NCBI RefSeq assembly: GCF_000499385.1
Contig: NW_013655262.1
Coordinates: 18,446 to 40,372 of the forward strand
Direction: 5' to 3'
Length of the DNA: 21,927 bases
Source: Eimeria necatrix
Taxonomy: Eukaryota > Apicomplexa > Conoidasida > Eucoccidiorida > Eimeriidae
Below the pieces are notes generated by a model. The model was not told where the DNA came from. It ran no database searches and worked only from the letters and a program-made list of their open reading frames with translations. A program made the position numbers and the translations under genes. How positions within the stretch are numbered: position 1 is the stretch's first letter; the number at the start of each line of letters is the position of its first letter. Below, piece by piece: positions 18,782 through 21,927 of this stretch.

Positions 18782-18939
18782 CGCGCTGCAGCACCACGCC
18801 GCGCTCCTCCAGCAGCTCCAGCAGCAAGTCAAGGCTCAGCAGCAGCAAATCCAGCAGCAAAACGAAACTCATCAGCAGCAGCTGCAGCAAATGGACGCGC
18901 TTCGGCTGTCTTTACAGCTCAGCCAGAACGTCAGCAGCA

Positions 18940-18982
<43 letters not shown>

Positions 18983-19216
18983 TGCCTGTAGTTGCTTTCG
19001 CTGGTTCGTTGGCTTCGCAGCAGCAGCTGCTGCTGCTGCGCTGCAGCGCATGCGGGTGATGCTGCTGCTTTTGTGCTGCTGCTGCTGCTGCAGAGCCTAA
19101 AAGAAGAGCAGCGGATAACCGAAGCTCTGCAGCAGCAGCAGCAGCAGCACTCTGCAGCATCTGCTGCTGCTGCAGACTCTCTACGACGGGCAGTTGAGGA
19201 CATCACGGTGCTCCAA

Positions 19217-19248
<32 letters not shown>

Positions 19249-20675
19249 AGCTGCAGTAGCAGCATGCACTCAATTTTCTTCTTCTCTAGAGGTCAGCAGC
19301 AGCAGAGTTGCGCTGCAGCAGCAGCAAATGCTGCTGCACCACCTGCTGCTGCTGCTGCTGTTGCTGCTGCTGCAGCAAGTGTAGCAACGCCACTTCGTGT
19401 GTGACTGCCTTTCGAAATTCAGGCTGATGCAGCTGCTGCTGCAGCGCAGCAGCAGCTGCTGCTGCAGCAAGTGCAGCAGTTTCTGCAGCAGCTACAGGAG
19501 ACTGAACAGCAGCGCCAAGGCTCTGCAGAAGCGGACGCAGCAGCAGCAGCAGAGCAGCAGCAGCAGCAGGCACTGCTGCTGCAGCAGCTGCAAGAACACG
19601 GTGTCTTGATGCAGCGGCTGCGAGAGAAGCAAAAGGAGCAGCAGCAGCTGCTGCAGCAGCAGCTGCTGCTGCTGCAGCGAAATACAGAGGCTTTGGACGC
19701 AGCAACAAAGGCAAGCCGTGCCGCGGTTTGCTGAATTTGCTGCTGCAGCACCTGGTGCTGCAGCTGCTGCTGCTGCTGCTGCTGCGCTGCATCACAGGCT
19801 GCAGCAGCAGACAATGCAAACCCTGCTGCTGCAGCAAAAGATTTGCTGCTAAGAAACAGCAACAGTGCTTAGGCGCCTCTGTGGGGTGTTTGCTGCTGCA
19901 GGAGCAGCAGCAGAAGCACACATTGCTGCTGCAGCAGCTGCTGGACACTGCAAAGCAGCAGCAAGAAGACTGCCTTAGAGCTGCAGAGCGTGAGCTTTTC
20001 TGCTGCTGCTGCTGCTGCTGCGGTTCTTCGTCTCACGTGCTGCTGTTGCTGCTGCTCTACAGCTGTGCTGCTGCTGCTGCTGTGTCTGCTGCTGCTGCCG
20101 TGTCTGCTGCTGCTGCTGCTGCAGAGAACATCACTTCAACCCGCAAGGAGTGCAGCGCGAAGCAGCAGCAGCTGCAGCAAACGCTGCAGGGTTTGGTGTC
20201 TACTGTTGCTGCTGGGGGTGCAGCAGCTGGGCAGCAGCTGCAGCAGCTGCAGCAGCGGTTTGAGGAAGAAGCGGCAGCAACGCAGCAGCAGACAGAGGCA
20301 GCAGCAGCAGCACTTGCTGCTGCAGTGCAGCAGCAACTCGCAGCATTTGTGAAAGCGCAGCAGGCTGCAGCAGAGCAGCAGCGCCAGCAGCTAGTGCAGG
20401 AGCTGGCTGCGGCTCAGCAGCAGCAGCAACAGCAGCAAGCAGCACAGAATGCAGCAGCAGACAAGGCAAGCTCTGCTGCTGCTGCTGCTGCTGCTGCAGC
20501 AGACGACGTGTCCCTGAACGCCACTAACTTGCTGCATCAGATGCTTGCTGCTGCTGCTGCAGCAAGAGAAGAGCAGCACAACTCTTTAGCAGCAGCAAAA
20601 GAGGAAGAAACAAAAGAAATGCTGCAGCAGCTCAAGGCCACCAGTGACTGCTGCACCGACACTAAAGTCCGTGCT

Positions 20676-20716
<41 letters not shown>

Positions 20717-21423
20717 ATTGCTGCTGCAGTTGCTGCTCCTGCTAGCGCTGCAGCGTCTGCTGCTGCTGTTAGTGCGGCTGCTGCTGCTGCTAGTGCTGCA
20801 GTAGCTGCTGCTGCGGCTAGTGCTGTTGCGTCTGCCGCTGCTGCTGCTGCTGCTGCTACGGCAGCTGCATTTGCCGCAGCTGCTGCTGCTAGTGCTGCTG
20901 CGCCTCCCGCTGCTGCTGCTGCTCCGCCTGTGCCAGCTGCTGCACTGCTGCATCTCCATAGAAGTGTGGGGCCTTGTTTGCTGCTGCAGCAAAAGGCAGA
21001 CGCGGGGCAGCAAGGTTTGCTGCAGTGCCTCGACACGCTGCAGACGCAGCAGCAGAAGGCAGCAGCTGCTGCACAGGCAGCAGCAGCAGACCTGAATGCT
21101 GCAGCAACGCGTGCTCAGCAGCAGCAGCAGAAGTTTGCAGCAACTGCAGCAGCAGCCATCGAAGCAGCAGCAGCGGCAGCAGCCAGCAGCAGCACATGCT
21201 GCAGCCAAGCAGCAACAGAAGCAGCAGCACGAGCTACCGCGTTTGCTTCAGATGTGGAGCAGCAGGTAAGCAGCGGCAGCAGCAGAAACAGCAGCAGCAG
21301 GCAGCAGCAGCAGCAGCAACAAAAGTGCCCCAGCTTGCTGCTGTTTGTTATATTTGCTGCAGCTCCGCATTTGCAGGAGTTCCCCCAGTGGAGACCCAGG
21401 CGCTGAAGCAGACTGCAGCAGCG

Positions 21424-21455
<32 letters not shown>

Positions 21456-21604
21456 GGCAGCAGCAACAGCAGCAGCAGCCCTTGTTGCTGCAGCGCCTGT
21501 GCTGCTGCAGCAGCAGCTGAACGCTGGCAGTCGTGGAAGCCCAGCCCATTGCCCCCGTTGCTATCTGCTTCTGCTCTGAGGTTTGCTGCTACTGCAGTCG
21601 CTTT

Positions 21605-21648
<44 letters not shown>

Positions 21649-21927
21649 TTGCTCTTACTGCTGCCGCTTTTGCTGTTGCTGCTGCTGCTCTCGACGTATT
21701 GCTGCTGTATGGAGCTGATTGCTGGTGCCCTGCTGGCATTTTCGTGTCTGAGCTAATATGGATGCTGCTGCTGCTGCTGCTGCTGTGCTGCTGCTGCTGC
21801 TGCTGCTGCAATTTGTGGCTGTGCTGCTGCTGTTGCTGCAACTGGCGGCCGTGCTGCTGCAGAGAAGCAAATGCAACTGAGGAAGCAAACTGCGAAAATG
21901 ATCCTCCTGAAACCCCGCAAAGAAGCC
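14983..21927 (+). CDS. kinesin-5 (BimC/Eg5-type) mitotic motor, 3' end outside window
   Basis: Plus-strand exons: 14983-15561, 15795-16562, 16733-17003, 17529-17701, 17931-18018, 18583-18929, 19094-19291, 19423-19710, 19902-19989, 20125-20666, 20990-21324, 21377-21580, 21863-21927 (continues). Phases agree throughout, giving at least 1315 residues. Motor domain at about 100-640: [12 protein letters not shown]-loop GQTGTGKT (206-213), [21 protein letters not shown], switch I NSRSSRSH (470-477), switch II DLAGSE split by an intron (537-542), then [17 protein letters not shown] and YAFRAKSV. The neck and stalk start ([20 protein letters not shown]) follow Eg5. The tail [11 protein letters not shown] resembles the BimC box with its CDK site (TPQR). 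Kinesin-5 tetramers slide antiparallel spindle microtubules. Poly-Ser, Ala and Gln insertions sit between motor core elements. Stalk boundaries (introns 6-8, 11) are tentative: a small extra exon at about 19798 and a GTAAGC donor at 21266 are alternatives. Confidence 0.92.
15571..15789. repeat. telomere-like tracts in kinesin intron 1
   Basis: About eight to nine TTTAGGG heptamers at 15571-15628 and again at 15725-15788, separated by a 96-base unique island without an obvious exon. Intron 15562-15794 starts GCGAGC after CAG and ends ggggcag, so it is a GC-AG intron if called correctly. The tracts have the same orientation as transcription. Confidence 0.9.
16563..16732 (+). repeat. kinesin intron 2: telomere-like tract at the donor, CTG run at the acceptor
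   Basis: The donor GTGAGG merges directly into TTTAGGG heptamers (16566-16614), and the intron ends in about 16 CTG triplets followed by CAG. The CTG run stands where a pyrimidine tract is expected. Confidence 0.85.
17004..17528 (+). repeat. kinesin intron 3: AGC/CAG-rich intron splitting DLAG|SE
   Basis: A 525-base GT-AG intron made almost wholly of AGC triplets broken by AGT, AAA, CCG and ACT. It interrupts the codon for Gly in the switch II motif DLAGSE; removing it restores the motif exactly. The open frames through it are poly-Leu or poly-Ala on the minus strand and are not genes. Confidence 0.85.
17702..17930 (+). repeat. kinesin intron 4: TTTAGGG and TTTGGGG tracts with a 29-base duplication
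   Basis: The intron begins GCGAGGG after CTCCAG and passes straight into TTTAGGG heptamers, then into TTTGGGG-type units (17740-17788), a 29-base unit present twice (17789-17817 and 17818-17846, containing gttttcgggttcgggtttgg), then TTTAGGG again to about 17920, and ends ttttgttcag. The coding strand is extremely G-rich. Confidence 0.88.
18019..18582 (+). repeat. kinesin intron 5: CTG-rich, open in the reading frame
   Basis: A 564-base GT-AG intron (GTAACT donor, ctgctgcag acceptor) composed mostly of CTG, TTG and CTC triplets. Its length is a multiple of three and no stop interrupts the upstream frame, so the flanking exons form one open frame of poly-Leu through it. Splicing is inferred because removal joins CTLG|D to YAFRAKSV as in other kinesins (ETLSTLEYAHRAKNI). 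Confidence 0.8.

Noticed and set aside
19798..19866. A small extra kinesin exon ([20 protein letters not shown]).
   Set aside because: The acceptor and sequence look acceptable, but no reasonable donor in the needed phase follows before the TAG at 19870.
21266..21399. Kinesin intron using the perfect GTAAGC donor at 21266 with an acceptor at 21399.
   Set aside because: It leads to a frame that stops at 21579, whereas the donor at 21325 with the acceptor at 21376 joins in phase to an exon leading to the BimC-box-like ETPQRS. It remains possible as an alternative splice form.

Overview
This window is nuclear DNA of a coccidian apicomplexan, very probably Eimeria; the species cannot be told from sequence alone. 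The evidence is dense TTTAGGG telomere-like tracts lying inside the chromosome, pervasive CAG/CTG runs that code for homopolymeric Q, A, S and L tracts, and genes cut into many small exons. Most long open frames are CAG/CTG runs read in another frame, so the genes were rebuilt by looking for non-repetitive coding islands, splice signals and matching intron phases.

Layout. (1) 1-2894: repeat-rich region with islands of uncertain strand (1-1020), a hydrophobic plus-strand open frame (1762-2301), and a convincing plus-strand terminal exon (2636-2894) ending in a motif like the SHP box that binds Cdc48/p97. (2) 2895-3930: CAG/CTG-rich sequence without a supported gene. (3) 3931-6404, minus: a protein with two RanBP2-type zinc fingers, crossed by a 100-N gap whose two flanks are the same 39 bases; upstream exons at 6766-6812 and about 7289-7450 probably add a basic, Ser-rich N-terminus. 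(4) 7915-10651, minus: an unrecognised gene of very short exons whose phases all agree, with possible further 5' exons up to 11353. (5) 11423-14704, minus: a 14-exon HMG-box gene, complete from ATG to stop, ending in a candidate PIP box. (6) 14983-21927, plus: a kinesin-5 (BimC/Eg5-type) motor gene with 13 exons visible, running off the right edge within its BimC-box-like tail.

The HMG-box and kinesin-5 genes are head to head, with start codons 278 bases apart. They fit a nuclear/mitotic theme: spindle motor, chromatin protein with a possible PCNA-binding tail, and an RNA-binding type zinc finger. Co-regulation is inference.

The main unusual feature is the repeat distribution. All 13 introns of the HMG-box gene carry a telomere-like tract, one intron being almost nothing else. 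Introns of the other genes carry telomere-like, CAG/CTG, or AAAT/AATT tracts. In exons only in-frame triplet repeats occur. Several kinesin introns also appear to use GC-AG rather than GT-AG splice sites. No tRNA, rRNA, transposon or CRISPR array was seen.
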